Below, in pieces: positions 32,291 through 40,391 of a stretch of DNA of 64,000 nt. The number at the start of each line of letters is the position of its first letter. Position 1 is the first letter of the stretch. The notes under the pieces are model-generated. The model was not told the DNA's origin and made no database searches. It saw only the letters and a program-made list of their open reading frames with translations. Location: assembly GCF_001293525.1 (NCBI RefSeq), contig NZ_BBYR01000047.1, positions 1 through 64,000 on the forward strand, written 5' to 3'. Source of the DNA: Pseudideonella sakaiensis (GTDB taxonomy: Bacteria > Pseudomonadota > Gammaproteobacteria > Burkholderiales > Burkholderiaceae_C). The translations under genes were made by a program, and so were the position numbers.

Positions 32291-33391
32291 TCAGCGTGGG
32301 GTGCGCCGGCGCGGCGCGGTGCGCGGGGCCGGCGCGGCGGCAGGGGTCTCGCGTCGCTCGGCCGGCGGCGCGGTGGTGCCGCGCACCACCAGCTCCAGCT
32401 CGCAGCACAGGTGGTCCGGCTCCAACGGCCGCTCGGCCGCGGCCGCCGCCAGCAGCCGCGCGCCGGCCTGCTGGCCGATCTCGAACGCCGGCACGTGCAG
32501 CGTGGTGATGCCGGGCTTGCAGTGGGCGGCCATCTCGATGTCGTCGAAGCCGGTGATCGAGATCTGCTCGGGCACGCGCAGCTCGCGCCACAGGCATTCC
32601 TGCAGCGCGCCGTAGGCCAGGATGTCGTTGCCGCACATCACGGCCGTCGGCGGCTGCGCGCGCCGCAGCAGCATGGCCATCGCGCCGCGCGCCTCGGCCA
32701 CGGTGTAGGGCCGTTCGATCACCGCGGCGTCGGGCAGCTCGACGCCGCGGCGCGCCAGCGCCCGCCGGAAGCCGAGCACGCGGTCGGCCGCGCGGTCGTT
32801 GTCGCGCGTGATGCCGGCGAGCACGCCGAAGCGGCGGTGGCCGATGTCGAGCAGGTAGTCGGCCATGCGCTCGGCGGCGGCCACGTTGTCCCAGCCCAGC
32901 GTGGGCCAGGCGCTGCCGGCATCGTGGTGGCAGGTGGTGACGAAGGGGATGCGGCGCGCCTGCAGCATCTCGATCACGCCGGGGCCGCGGCGCGTGCCGA
33001 TGAGCATCACGCCGTCGATGCCGCGCTCGATCAGCGCGCGCACCTCGCTGGCTTCGCGCGCCGGCTCGTAGGCGCTGCTGGCCAGCAGCAGCTGGTAGCG
33101 CTGCGCGTTCAGTTTGTGCTGCAGGCCTTCGACGATGCGCGCGAACAGCGCGCTGTCGACCGTGGGCACCACCACGCCCATCGTGAGCGTGCGCCGCAGC
33201 GTCAGCGAACGGGCCGCACCGTGCGGCACGTAGCCCGCCTTCGCGAGCACCGCCTCGGCCTTCGCACGCAGCGCGGGCCGCACCTGGTCGGGGTGGTTCA
33301 GCACGCGCGACAGCGTGGCCGCGGAGATGCCGCTCTGGTCGGCGAGGACCTTCAGCGTACCGGTCGGCAGGGGCGGGGTGGCAGCAGGCAA
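32291..33391 (-). CDS. LacI family transcriptional regulator
   Basis: The helix-turn-helix TLKVLADQSGISAATLSRVL with the hinge segment LAKAGYVPHGAARSL is followed by a periplasmic-binding-like effector domain (TMGVVVPTVDSALFARIVEG through ISITGFDDIEMAAHC). The start is uncertain. A TTG at 33391 gives 366 residues with the HTH near the N-terminus, as usual; a GTG at 33469 is in frame but would place the palindromic operator at 33413-33426 inside the coding region. No strong ribosome-binding site precedes either. It is the first gene of the operon, seven bases before the transketolase N subunit, and probably represses it until a sulfonate intermediate binds. Confidence 0.88.
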   Translation of the reverse strand: MPAATPPLPTGTLKVLADQSGISAATLSRVLNHPDQVRPALRAKAEAVLAKAGYVPHGAARSLTLRRTLTMGVVVPTVDSALFARIVEGLQHKLNAQRYQLLLASSAYEPAREASEVRALIERGIDGVMLIGTRRGPGVIEMLQARRIPFVTTCHHDAGSAWPTLGWDNVAAAERMADYLLDIGHRRFGVLAGITRDNDRAADRVLGFRRALARRGVELPDAAVIERPYTVAEARGAMAMLLRRAQPPTAVMCGNDILAYGALQECLWRELRVPEQISITGFDDIEMAAHCKPGITTLHVPAFEIGQQAGARLLAAAAAERPLEPDHLCCELELVVRGTTAPPAERRETPAAAPAPRTAPRRRTPR

Positions 33392-33412
33392 GGCAGGAAG
33401 AACGGCCGTTCT

Positions 33413-33426
33413 TGAATGCGCATTCA
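33413..33426. promoter_or_regulatory. LacI-type operator, site 1
   Basis: TGAATGCGCATTCA is a perfect 14-bp palindrome with the central CG typical of LacI-family operators. It lies just upstream of the regulator's probable TTG start, so it is well placed to autorepress the minus-strand operon. It matches site 2 at 12 of 14 positions. Confidence 0.7.
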
Positions 33427-33521
33427 GGACTTGCTGCGCATTGCAACACAGCCAACCGTCGATTTCCACCCGATCGAATCAGGGCATTCCCGGGTTCCGG
33501 GCCGATTTCGGCGCAGATCGT

Positions 33522-33551
33522 TTGACAGGGCCCGCCAAAGAAACGACCATT
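33522..33551 (+). promoter_or_regulatory. candidate promoter of the divergent binding-protein gene
   Basis: A perfect -35 box TTGACA (33522-33527) is followed after 18 bases by a weak -10, ACCATT (33546-33551). Operator site 2 starts three bases after it, over the expected transcription start, the classic repressor arrangement. Confidence 0.5.
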
Positions 33552-33554
33552 TTC

Positions 33555-33568
33555 TGAACGCGCTTTCA
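33555..33568. promoter_or_regulatory. LacI-type operator, site 2
   Basis: TGAACGCGCTTTCA repeats the pattern TGAAxGCGCxTTCA of site 1, 142 bases away centre to centre. It lies 44 bases upstream of the binding-protein start, suggesting that one regulator controls both the operon and its divergent binding protein, possibly by looping. Confidence 0.68.
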
Positions 33569-33612
33569 GCTTTCGACCCTTCCCCACACACGCGCGTACA
33601 GGAGACCGCCCG

Positions 33613-34683
33613 ATGCCGACCCCCCGTCCTTCCGCCTGGCGCCGCCGCGTCGTCGCCCTGGCCTGCGCTGCCGGCGTGATGGCCACCGCCGCGGTGCCGG
33701 CCGCCGCCCAGGCGCCGACGCCGATCAAGATCAGCTACCAGATCGCGTACTGGGCGCTGCCGATCTACGTCGCCACCGAGAAGAACTGGTGGGCCGAGGC
33801 CGGCCTGAAGCCGGAGTTCGTGGTCTATCCGGCCGGGGCGCAGCAGATCGCTGGCGCACCCAGCAAGTCCTGGGACGTCGGCGGCACCGGTTCACCGCCG
33901 GCGGTGCTGGGCGCGCAGCGCTACGACATCGTGACCATCGGCATCACCAACGACGAGTCGGCCACCAACGCGGTGGTGGCGCGCAAGGACAAGCTGGCCG
34001 CGATCAAGGCCAACCCGGCGAAGGAGCTGAAGGGCCAGCAGATCCTGCTCAGCCCGAACTCGACCGGCGAGTACGCGACCATGGCCTGCCTGCGCAAGTG
34101 GGGCCTGCAGCGCAGCGATGTGGGCATCGTCACGCTGGCGCCGGCCCAGCTGGTGTCGGCCTACACCGGCGGCAACGGCATGCTGGCGGGCACCTGGGCG
34201 CCGAACACCTACACGCTGAACGAGCAGATCGGCGCCGAGGTGATCTGCAGCGGCAAGGACGCCGGCGCGCTGGTGCTGGGCGCGCTGATCGCGCGCAAGG
34301 AGTTCGCGCAGCAGAACCCGGACGCGGTGGCGCGCTTCCTCGCCGTCTACCTGCGCGCCGTGAACTACCAGAAGAACAACCGCGCCGAGTTCATGGCCTC
34401 GCTGCGCAAGTTCTTCGAGGTCAACGGCATCAAGCTGAAGGACGCCTACCTCTCGACCGAGATGGAACGCCCGATCTACCCGCTGGACGAGCAGCTGCGG
34501 CTGCTGTCGCGCGCATCCGGCCCCTCCACCGCGGACGGCGCCTTCGAGGCGCTGTCGGGCTACCTGAAGAGTGTCGGCACCCTCAGCGAGGTGCCGGACC
34601 CGAAGGGCTACATCACCGACCAGTACCTGAAGGCGCTGGACGCGAACCCGACGCTGAAGGCCTTCGCCAACAAGGCCCAGTGA
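33613..34683 (+). CDS. ABC transporter substrate-binding protein (SsuA/TauA type)
   Basis: This 356-residue protein has a secretion signal (RRRVVALACAAGVMATAAVP, cleavage near AAAQA). The binding fold starts ISYQIAYWALPIYVATEKNW, with GTGSPPAVLGAQRYDIVTIG and SAYTGGNGMLAGTWAPNTYT further on. It is divergent from the operon whose transporter has two permeases and an ATPase but no binding protein, and it shares the operator region, so it is the obvious missing component. AGGAGA lies upstream of the ATG. The ligand is inferred to be the sulfonate degraded by the operon; the sequence alone shows only the family. Confidence 0.9.
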   Translation: MPTPRPSAWRRRVVALACAAGVMATAAVPAAAQAPTPIKISYQIAYWALPIYVATEKNWWAEAGLKPEFVVYPAGAQQIAGAPSKSWDVGGTGSPPAVLGAQRYDIVTIGITNDESATNAVVARKDKLAAIKANPAKELKGQQILLSPNSTGEYATMACLRKWGLQRSDVGIVTLAPAQLVSAYTGGNGMLAGTWAPNTYTLNEQIGAEVICSGKDAGALVLGALIARKEFAQQNPDAVARFLAVYLRAVNYQKNNRAEFMASLRKFFEVNGIKLKDAYLSTEMERPIYPLDEQLRLLSRASGPSTADGAFEALSGYLKSVGTLSEVPDPKGYITDQYLKALDANPTLKAFANKAQ

Positions 34684-34730
34684 GTCCGGCGGGCCCGTGG
34701 CGCGGCCGCTGCCGCCCGCGGGCCGTGCCG

Positions 34731-34768
34731 GGCCCGTTGGCCGGCCGTCGGCGGGCCGGCAACGGGCC
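34731..34768. terminator. bidirectional hairpin between convergent genes
   Basis: GGCCCGTT (34731-34738) pairs with AACGGGCC (34761-34768), and the stem continues inward with GCCGGCC against GGCCGGC across one bulged G. No T-tract follows. It lies between the plus-strand binding-protein gene and the minus-strand Bug gene and probably ends both transcripts. Confidence 0.55.
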
Positions 34769-34773
34769 GCCGC

Positions 34774-35751
34774 TCAGTCGGCCGAGATCTTCGCGCTGAC
34801 GATCAGGCGGCCCCAGCGCTCGACCTCGTTCGCGAGGAAGGTCTGGAAGGCCTTCGCATCGCGGGCATCGACCCGGAAGCCCAGCGTGCGGGCGCGTTCG
34901 CCCACCTCGGGTGCGGCCATGATCTTCACCGCCTCGGCCGACAGCGCGTCGACCACCGCGTCGGGCGTCGAGGCCGGCACCAGCATGCCGGTCCAGCTCT
35001 CGATCGCCAGGCCCGGCATGCCGGCCTCGGCCGACGTGGGCACGTCGGGCAGCGACGGGATGCGCGCGCTGCTGGCCACGGCGAGCGCCCGCAGCTTGCC
35101 GCTCTTGATGTGCGCCATTGACTCCGGGTAGTTGGAGAAGACCACGTCCAGCTGCCCGCCGATCAGGTCCGTCATCGACGGTGCGCCGCCCTTGTAGGGC
35201 ACGTGCTGGATCGAGGTCTTCGCCAGCTCGTTGAACAGCGCCAGCGTCAGGTGCGGCGGGGTGCCATTGCCGCTGGAGCCCGCGTTCAGCTTGCCGCCCT
35301 TGGCCGCGGCCACCAGGTCCTGCAGGCTCTGCAGGCGGCTGCCGGCCGGCACCACGACGACCATCGGCGAGCCCGCCAGCAGCGCCACCGGCCGCAGGTC
35401 CTTCAGCAGGTTGTACGAGGCCTTGGGGTAGAGGGTGTGGTTGATCGCATGCGCCAGCGTGATCGCCAGCAGGGTCTGGCCGTCGCCCGCGGCCTTCGAG
35501 GCCTCGGCCGCGCCGATCTGGCCGCCGCTGCCCGGCTTGTTGTCGATCACGACGTTGAGCTTCCAGCGCTCGCCGAGCTGCTGGCCCACCAGGCGGGCCA
35601 TCACGTCGGTCAGGCCGCCCGGCGGGAAGGGCACGATGTAGCGCAGGGTGCTGCCGGCCTTCGGATAGCCGCCGACCGGGCCCTGGGCCCAGCTCGACAG
35701 GGGAAGCAGGGCCGGCGCCAGGCCGGCCTGCAGCAGCGTGCGTCGTTGCAT
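34774..35751 (-). CDS. Bug/TctC-family extracytoplasmic solute-binding protein
   Basis: This 325-residue protein starts with a signal sequence (MQRRTLLQAGLAPALLPLSS, cleavage near WAQG). The Bug pattern follows: LRYIVPFPPGGLTDVMARLV, VIDNKPGSGGQIGAAEASK, HVPYKGGAPSMTDLIGGQLD and LPDVPTSAEAGMPGL. GGAG upstream supports the ATG at 35751 over one nine codons earlier. It is the last gene of the sulfolactate operon. Tripartite tricarboxylate transporters with a TctC-like binding protein (SlcH) are known with sulfolactate genes elsewhere, so sulfolactate is a reasonable ligand, although no TctA/TctB membrane genes are present. Confidence 0.9.
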   Translation of the reverse strand: MQRRTLLQAGLAPALLPLSSWAQGPVGGYPKAGSTLRYIVPFPPGGLTDVMARLVGQQLGERWKLNVVIDNKPGSGGQIGAAEASKAAGDGQTLLAITLAHAINHTLYPKASYNLLKDLRPVALLAGSPMVVVVPAGSRLQSLQDLVAAAKGGKLNAGSSGNGTPPHLTLALFNELAKTSIQHVPYKGGAPSMTDLIGGQLDVVFSNYPESMAHIKSGKLRALAVASSARIPSLPDVPTSAEAGMPGLAIESWTGMLVPASTPDAVVDALSAEAVKIMAAPEVGERARTLGFRVDARDAKAFQTFLANEVERWGRLIVSAKISAD

Positions 35752-35866
35752 GTCTCGTCTCCAAGTGTCGGCCGGCATGCTGCCCCGGGGCCGGGCATGC
35801 TGCCAGCAGGAAAAGCGTCGATCGATCCCCGAAAAACGTCCGAGGCCGCGCAGGGCCCCGGCGGCT

Positions 35867-36874
35867 TCAGGCCGCGGGCCAGCCGGCCAGCAGCGCGTCC
35901 GGCACCTCGAGGCCCTCGGCCCGTGCCTTCGCGAGCAGCGCCTCGCGCCGTTCGCCGGGCAGGCGCACGCCCTCGTCGCGCAGCATTTCGGCCACCAGCA
36001 CCTCCAGCCGGTCGAGGAAGGCCTCGCGGCCGGCCAGCGCCCCCGGGTCGATGACCAGGAAGGTCTGCCCCAGGCGCGGGCGGTTGCCTTCGTCGACGAA
36101 GAAGCTCGAGGCCTCGAAGCCGTAGTTCGCGCCGATCAGCGCCGTCACCAGCAGCTCGACCACCAGCGCCAGCATCGCGCCCTTGGGGCTGGACACCGCG
36201 CCGATCGGCAGCATCGAGCCGGCCAGGCCGGCCTTCGGATCGGTGGTCGGGCGCCCGTCGGCGTCCAGCGCCCAGCCTTCGGGGATGGGCTGGCCGGCCT
36301 TCGCGGCCACCATCAGCTTGCCGCGCGCGACCTCCGACAGGCTCAGGTCGACCATCAGCGGCAGCGCCGGCGCGCGCCGCGGGAACACCGCGGCCACCGG
36401 GTTGGTGCCGAAGACCGGGTGGCGCCCGCCGGCCGCCGGCATCGCCGACGGCGAGTTCGAGAAGCCCAGCCCCACCAGCCCGGCCGCGGCCACCGGGCGC
36501 AGGTGGTCGACGACCACGCCACAGTGGTGGCTGGCGACGACGCCGACCAGCGCCACGCCGCATTCGCGCGCCCGCGCGATCGCCTCGGCCACGGCCTGCT
36601 CGCAGGCGGGGAAGGCCAGGCCCTCGCGGGCATCGACCACGGCCGTGCCGCCCTTCGCGCGGACCAGCGCGGGCTCCGCCGCACCGTCGGCGCGGCCGTT
36701 GCGCAGGTGGGTCGCGTACTGGGCGACCCGGCTCAGCCCGTGCGAGCCCAGTCCCTGGGCCTCGGCCAGCACCAGCGCCCGCGCGGTGGCGGCCGCCATC
36801 GCGTCACCGGCGCCGGCCGCGCGCAGCGCCGCCGCCACGCGCGCCCGTGCCTCCTCCATCGTCAGGCGTGCCAT
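35867..36874 (-). CDS. comC: (R)-sulfolactate dehydrogenase, ComC-like (malate/L-lactate dehydrogenase family)
   Basis: This 335-residue NAD(P)-dependent enzyme belongs to the Ldh_2 family, not the classical lactate dehydrogenases. LGSHGLSRVAQYATHLRNG, the catalytic His region VASHHCGVVVDHLRPVA, FGTNPVAAVFPR and SSPKGAMLALVVELL are hallmarks. Paired with SlcC, ComC interconverts sulfolactate enantiomers via sulfopyruvate, providing the (R) form for SuyAB. The assignment rests on family plus context; in isolation it could be a malate or ureidoglycolate dehydrogenase. Its ATG overlaps the SlcC stop by one base (TGATG). Confidence 0.8.
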   Translation of the reverse strand: MARLTMEEARARVAAALRAAGAGDAMAAATARALVLAEAQGLGSHGLSRVAQYATHLRNGRADGAAEPALVRAKGGTAVVDAREGLAFPACEQAVAEAIARARECGVALVGVVASHHCGVVVDHLRPVAAAGLVGLGFSNSPSAMPAAGGRHPVFGTNPVAAVFPRRAPALPLMVDLSLSEVARGKLMVAAKAGQPIPEGWALDADGRPTTDPKAGLAGSMLPIGAVSSPKGAMLALVVELLVTALIGANYGFEASSFFVDEGNRPRLGQTFLVIDPGALAGREAFLDRLEVLVAEMLRDEGVRLPGERREALLAKARAEGLEVPDALLAGWPAA

Positions 36875-37797
36875 CAGCCGAGCGCCTCCAGCACGCGCTG
36901 CGCGATCATCGAGGACACGCGTTCGTTGGCCTCGACCGACAGGCCCGCGATGTGCGGCGTCAGCACCAGCCGCGGGCAATCGACGAAGGCCCCGCCACCC
37001 GGCAGCGGTTCGTCGGCGAAGACGTCGACCGCCGCGCCGCCGAGCCGCCCCTCGCGCAGCGCCGCGGCCAGCGCGGGCTCGTCGACGATGCCGCCGCGCG
37101 CGGTGTTGATCAGCACCGCGCCCGGCTTCATCGCCGCGAGGCGCCGGGCATCGAACAGGTGGCGGGTCGAGTCGACCAGCGGCACGTGCAGGCTGACGAC
37201 GTCGGCCTGCGCGACCAGCTCGTCGAGGCCCACCGGCGCCACGCCGGTGTCCCGGTAGACCGGGTGCCCGGCGCCGAGCGCCGCATCGCTGGCGATGACC
37301 CGCATGCCGATGCCCTGCGCGAGCCGCGCGGTGAGCTGGCCGATCGCGCCGAAGCCGACCAGGCCCAGGGTCTTGCCGCCGGCCTCGCGCCCGTTGATGA
37401 GCGCGGGCCGCGGCCAGGCGCCCGCGGCGACCTGCGCGCTGGCCTGGTAGGCGCCGCGCAGCAGCAGCATCGCCGTCGCGACCACGTACTCGGCCACGCT
37501 CAGCGCGTTCGCCCCGGTGGCCGGGATGACCGCGATGCCGCGGGCCTCGCAGCCGGGGACGTCGATGTTGTCCAGCCCCACGCCCAGGCGCCCGACGACG
37601 CGGCAGCGCCCCAGCGTGGCGAGCAGTTCGCCGCGCACCTGGGTGCGGTTGCGCACCACCAGCGCGTCGGCCAGCGCCGCCTGCGCGTGCAGGCGCGCCG
37701 GGTCGTCGACGAGCGTCGGGTCGTAGACCACCTCGTGGCGGGCGGCGAGCTGCGCCACGGCGGGCGCGTCCATGAACTCCGTGATGACGATCTTCAT
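36874..37797 (-). CDS. slcC: (S)-sulfolactate dehydrogenase, SlcC-like (2-hydroxyacid dehydrogenase family)
   Basis: This 307-residue D-2-hydroxyacid dehydrogenase has GRLGVGLDNIDVPGCEARG and the NAD loop TLGLVGFGAIGQLTA. The catalytic Arg is in INTARGGIVDE, Glu in VFADEPLP, and His in LTPHIAGLSVEANERVS. It lacks the ACT domain of SerA, so it is not the serine-biosynthesis enzyme. The N-terminus MKIVITEFMDAPAV and the position beside ComC and SuyAB fit SlcC, which oxidises (S)-sulfolactate to sulfopyruvate. It is encoded 58 bp after suyB. Confidence 0.82.
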   Translation of the reverse strand: MKIVITEFMDAPAVAQLAARHEVVYDPTLVDDPARLHAQAALADALVVRNRTQVRGELLATLGRCRVVGRLGVGLDNIDVPGCEARGIAVIPATGANALSVAEYVVATAMLLLRGAYQASAQVAAGAWPRPALINGREAGGKTLGLVGFGAIGQLTARLAQGIGMRVIASDAALGAGHPVYRDTGVAPVGLDELVAQADVVSLHVPLVDSTRHLFDARRLAAMKPGAVLINTARGGIVDEPALAAALREGRLGGAAVDVFADEPLPGGGAFVDCPRLVLTPHIAGLSVEANERVSSMIAQRVLEALG

Positions 37798-37855
37798 GCA
37801 GCCTTCAAGGTCGAATGCAGCGTCCGCGCGGGGCCGTGCCCCGCGCGGGGCGGTC

Positions 37856-39031
37856 TCACGCGGACTCGAACAGGCGCGTCAGCACGAACTCGCGGTGCCC
37901 CAGCGCCTCGGCCGCCGTCAGCCGGCCGTTCGCGGTGCGCAGCATGCACTCCAGCAGCTTGTCGCCGGCCTGGTCGAGGTTGATCTCGCGCTGCAGCAGC
38001 CCCGAGGTGTCGACGTCGATGTGCTCGCTCATCAGCCGCACGGTGCGCGGGTTCGCGCAGATCTTGATCACCGGCACGATCGGGTTGCCGATCACGTTGC
38101 CCTGCCCGGTGGGGAAGAAGTGCACCGCATAGCCCGAGGCGGCGCACAGCGTGACCATCTCGGCGGCGGCCGACGACGAGTCCATGAACCACAGGCCCGG
38201 GTGGGTCGGCATCTCGGCCTTGTCGATCACGCCGTCGACCGTGCACTTCTTGCCGATCTTCTGGATGTTGCCGAGCGCCTTCTCCTCGATGGTCGTCAGG
38301 CCGCCGGCGATGTTGCCCTTGGTCGGCTGCGAGTCGGACAGGTCGCTGGTCTTGTGGCGGTTGATCATGTCCTGGTAGCGGTTGAACATGAACATGAACT
38401 TGTCGCGCACCTCGGTGGTCTTGCAGCGCTCGGCCACGATCTTCTCGCCGCCGGTGATCTCGGAGGTCTCGCCGAAGCACAGGTAGTTGCCCAGCGGGTG
38501 CAGCTTGTCGAAGGCGTTGCCGACGGTCGGGTTGGCACCGCAGCCGGACGTGGTGTCGCTCTCGCCGCACTTGGTGGAGACCCACAGCTCGTGGATCGGG
38601 CAGACCTCGCGCTGCTTCTCGCTCGCCCACTGGACGAACTCGCGCGCCGCCTTGCTGGCCTTCATGATGGTCTCGTGGTCGCCATGGCCCTCGATGCCGA
38701 AGCCGACCACCGGCTTGCCCGTCGTGGCGATGCCGTCGACCACCTTCTTGGTCCAGCCGTCCTCGATGCCGATCACCACCACGGCGGCCACGTTGGGGTT
38801 GCAGCCCGCGCCGATCAGGGTGCGGAAGTGCAGCTCCAGGTCCGCGCCGAACTGCAGGCGGCCGTAGGGGTGCGGGATCGCCATCGCCCCCTTGATGTTG
38901 TGCGCCACCGCCTCGGCGGCCGCGTTCGACAGGTCGTCGAGCGGCAGGATGATGACGTGGTTGCGCACGCCCACGCGGCCGTTCTCGCGGCGATAGCCCA
39001 GGAAAGTCGTGTCTTTGCTAACGATGCTCAT
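37856..39031 (-). CDS. suyB: (R)-sulfolactate sulfo-lyase, large subunit
   Basis: This 391-residue protein of the altronate/galactarate dehydratase (UxaA) superfamily splits (R)-sulfolactate into pyruvate and sulfite together with Suy[61 protein letters not shown] and [20 protein letters not shown] fit the SuyB branch. SDTTSG and [10 protein letters not shown] differ from the usual sugar-acid dehydratase forms. The cysteines in KCGESD and SGCGAN are candidate iron-sulfur or metal ligands. The start at 39031 gives the usual length; an ATG eight codons earlier (39055) is possible. Context with SuyA, SlcC and ComC makes the assignment strong. Confidence 0.88.
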   Translation of the reverse strand: MSIVSKDTTFLGYRRENGRVGVRNHVIILPLDDLSNAAAEAVAHNIKGAMAIPHPYGRLQFGADLELHFRTLIGAGCNPNVAAVVVIGIEDGWTKKVVDGIATTGKPVVGFGIEGHGDHETIMKASKAAREFVQWASEKQREVCPIHELWVSTKCGESDTTSGCGANPTVGNAFDKLHPLGNYLCFGETSEITGGEKIVAERCKTTEVRDKFMFMFNRYQDMINRHKTSDLSDSQPTKGNIAGGLTTIEEKALGNIQKIGKKCTVDGVIDKAEMPTHPGLWFMDSSSAAAEMVTLCAASGYAVHFFPTGQGNVIGNPIVPVIKICANPRTVRLMSEHIDVDTSGLLQREINLDQAGDKLLECMLRTANGRLTAAEALGHREFVLTRLFESA

Positions 39032-39115
39032 GTCGATGTCTCGATGATTGACCATGGATCAAGCGGCCACCACGGAACCGGCTCCGCCGGGCCGTCGGTG
39101 GCGCCCCCCTGGGGG

Positions 39116-39135
39116 GGAGCGGCGTAAGCCGCTCC
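39116..39135. repeat. hairpin in the suyA-suyB gap
   Basis: GGAGCGGC and GCCGCTCC form a perfect 8-bp stem with a GTAA loop, flanked by runs of G and C (CCCCCC at 39103-39109, G7 after it). Such GC-run hairpins are, as I recall, common dispersed elements in Burkholderiales intergenic DNA. Here it may attenuate or process the suyA-suyB transcript. Confidence 0.6.
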
Positions 39136-39142
39136 GGGGGGG

Positions 39143-39424
39143 TTACCAGCGCTTCGTCTTGATGTTCTGGACGTGTGCGTGCTCGCCCACCTTGATCGGG
39201 GCCACGACCTTGCCCATGTCGATGCCGTACTTCAGCACCGTGTCGCCGACGGCCATGTCCTTCAGCGCCACCTTGTGGCCGATCGGGATGTCCTGGCGGG
39301 CCTGGACCTCGATGGTCCGGTCCTCGTCCATGATCCAGCCGGTCATCGCGGTGCCGGCCTTCACGCCTTCGACGACGACGACGGCGACGGTGTCGTTCGC
39401 ATCGTGCAGAACGAAGTGAATCAT
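39143..39424 (-). CDS. suyA: (R)-sulfolactate sulfo-lyase, small subunit
   Basis: This 93-residue SAF-domain protein is the small partner of SuyB. IHFVLHDANDTVAVVVVEGV, DIPIGHKVALKDMAVGDTVL and YGIDMGKVVAPIKVGEHAHV match the N-terminal domain of altronate dehydratase-like enzymes. The C-terminus HVQNIKTKRW resembles the HNLKTKRW end of that domain. AGGAG lies upstream of the ATG at 39424. It is the first gene of the operon and is separated from suyB by 111 bases containing a hairpin, which might set a different expression level for the two subunits. Confidence 0.88.
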   Translation of the reverse strand: MIHFVLHDANDTVAVVVVEGVKAGTAMTGWIMDEDRTIEVQARQDIPIGHKVALKDMAVGDTVLKYGIDMGKVVAPIKVGEHAHVQNIKTKRW

Positions 39425-39495
39425 CGGGGGGTCTCCTGGGTTGGATGTCGATTCGCGGAGCGGATGTTGAGGGCCGCGGCGCCGAGCGTCAAACG

Positions 39496-39511
39496 GGTCA
39501 TATAGATGACC
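39496..39511. promoter_or_regulatory. candidate GntR operator between suyA and its regulator
   Basis: GGTCAT and ATGACC form a perfect inverted repeat around ATAG. This size and spacing suit a GntR-family dimer. It lies between the divergent suyA (72 bases away) and GntR genes (37 bases away), in the least GC-rich part of that gap. Confidence 0.6.
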
Positions 39512-39547
39512 TGCGTGAGCTGGCTTCCTTCCCGTAGACTGCTGCCC

Positions 39548-40333
39548 ATGCCCCGCCCTGCCCGCGCCGCCGCCCTGTTCGCCGCGATCCCGCCGGAGAC
39601 GGCCGGCATGCCGCTGTACCGCCTGGTCAAGCGCGCGCTGCTGCGGGCGATCGAGGACGGGCGCTGCCGTCCCGGCGCGGCACTGCCGAGCGAGACCGAG
39701 ATCGCCGGCGAGATGGGCGTGTCGATCGGCACGCTGCGGCGCGCCGTCGACGAGCTGGCGGCCGAGCACATCGTGGTGCGGCGCCAGGGCCGCGGCACCT
39801 TCGTCGCGACCCACAACACCGACCGCTTCCTGTTCCAGTTCTTCCACGTCGAGCGCGCCGACGGCCTGCGCGAGGCGCCGCGCGTGGACCTGGTGTCCTT
39901 CGAGCGCACGCGTGCCGACGAGGAGGCCGCCGAGGCGCTGGAACTGCGCGCGGGCGAGCCGGTGATCCAGATGGAGAACCGCCTGCGGCTGCAGGGCGCC
40001 GCGGTGATCTACGACCGGCTGGTGCTGCCGGCCGCGCTGTTCAAGGGCCTGAGCGAGAAGCGCATGCGCGAGCGGCCCGGCACGATCTACCAGTTCTACC
40101 AGTCGGACTTCGGCATCAGCGTGCTGCGCGCCCGCGAGCGCGCCCGCGCGGTGGCGGCGGACCGCCACGCGGTGCGCGTGCTCGGCGTGCCGCCCGGCCA
40201 GCCGGTGATGCAGGTGCGGCGCACCGCGCTGAGCTTCCACGACCGGCCGGTCGAGTACCGCGTCTCGACCATCAACACCGCCCACCACGACTACGTGAAC
40301 CTGCTGTCGCGCCCGGTCGGCAAGCACGATTGA
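39548..40333 (+). CDS. GntR family transcriptional regulator of the sulfolactate operon (SuyR-like)
   Basis: This 261-residue regulator has a winged helix (PLYRLVKRALLRAIEDGRC, LPSETEIAGEMGVSIGTLRR, VVRRQGRGTFVA) and a UTRA effector domain to the end. It is divergent from suyA. GntR-type regulators are recurrent neighbours of suyAB, so it probably represses the operon until sulfolactate or a relative binds. I chose the ATG at 39548; an in-frame ATG at 39506 lies inside the putative operator and is less likely. It converges on the LysR gene across a strong hairpin. Confidence 0.88.
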   Translation: MPRPARAAALFAAIPPETAGMPLYRLVKRALLRAIEDGRCRPGAALPSETEIAGEMGVSIGTLRRAVDELAAEHIVVRRQGRGTFVATHNTDRFLFQFFHVERADGLREAPRVDLVSFERTRADEEAAEALELRAGEPVIQMENRLRLQGAAVIYDRLVLPAALFKGLSEKRMRERPGTIYQFYQSDFGISVLRARERARAVAADRHAVRVLGVPPGQPVMQVRRTALSFHDRPVEYRVSTINTAHHDYVNLLSRPVGKHD

Positions 40334-40349
40334 CCGGGCCGCGCCGCAG

Positions 40350-40387
40350 CGCCCGGCGCCCGCCCGGCCCCGCGCCGGCGCCGGGCG
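40350..40387. terminator. bidirectional hairpin between GntR and LysR genes
   Basis: CGCCCGGCGCC (40350-40360) and GGCGCCGGGCG (40377-40387) form a perfect 11-bp stem with a 16-base loop between two convergent genes. There is no T-tract, so termination may be Rho-dependent or helped by this structure. Confidence 0.55.
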
Positions 40388-40391
40388 CCGT

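Noticed and set aside
36874-37797. SerA (phosphoglycerate dehydrogenase)
   Set aside because: There is no ACT domain or serine-pathway neighbour; the length and the comC/suy context fit SlcC.
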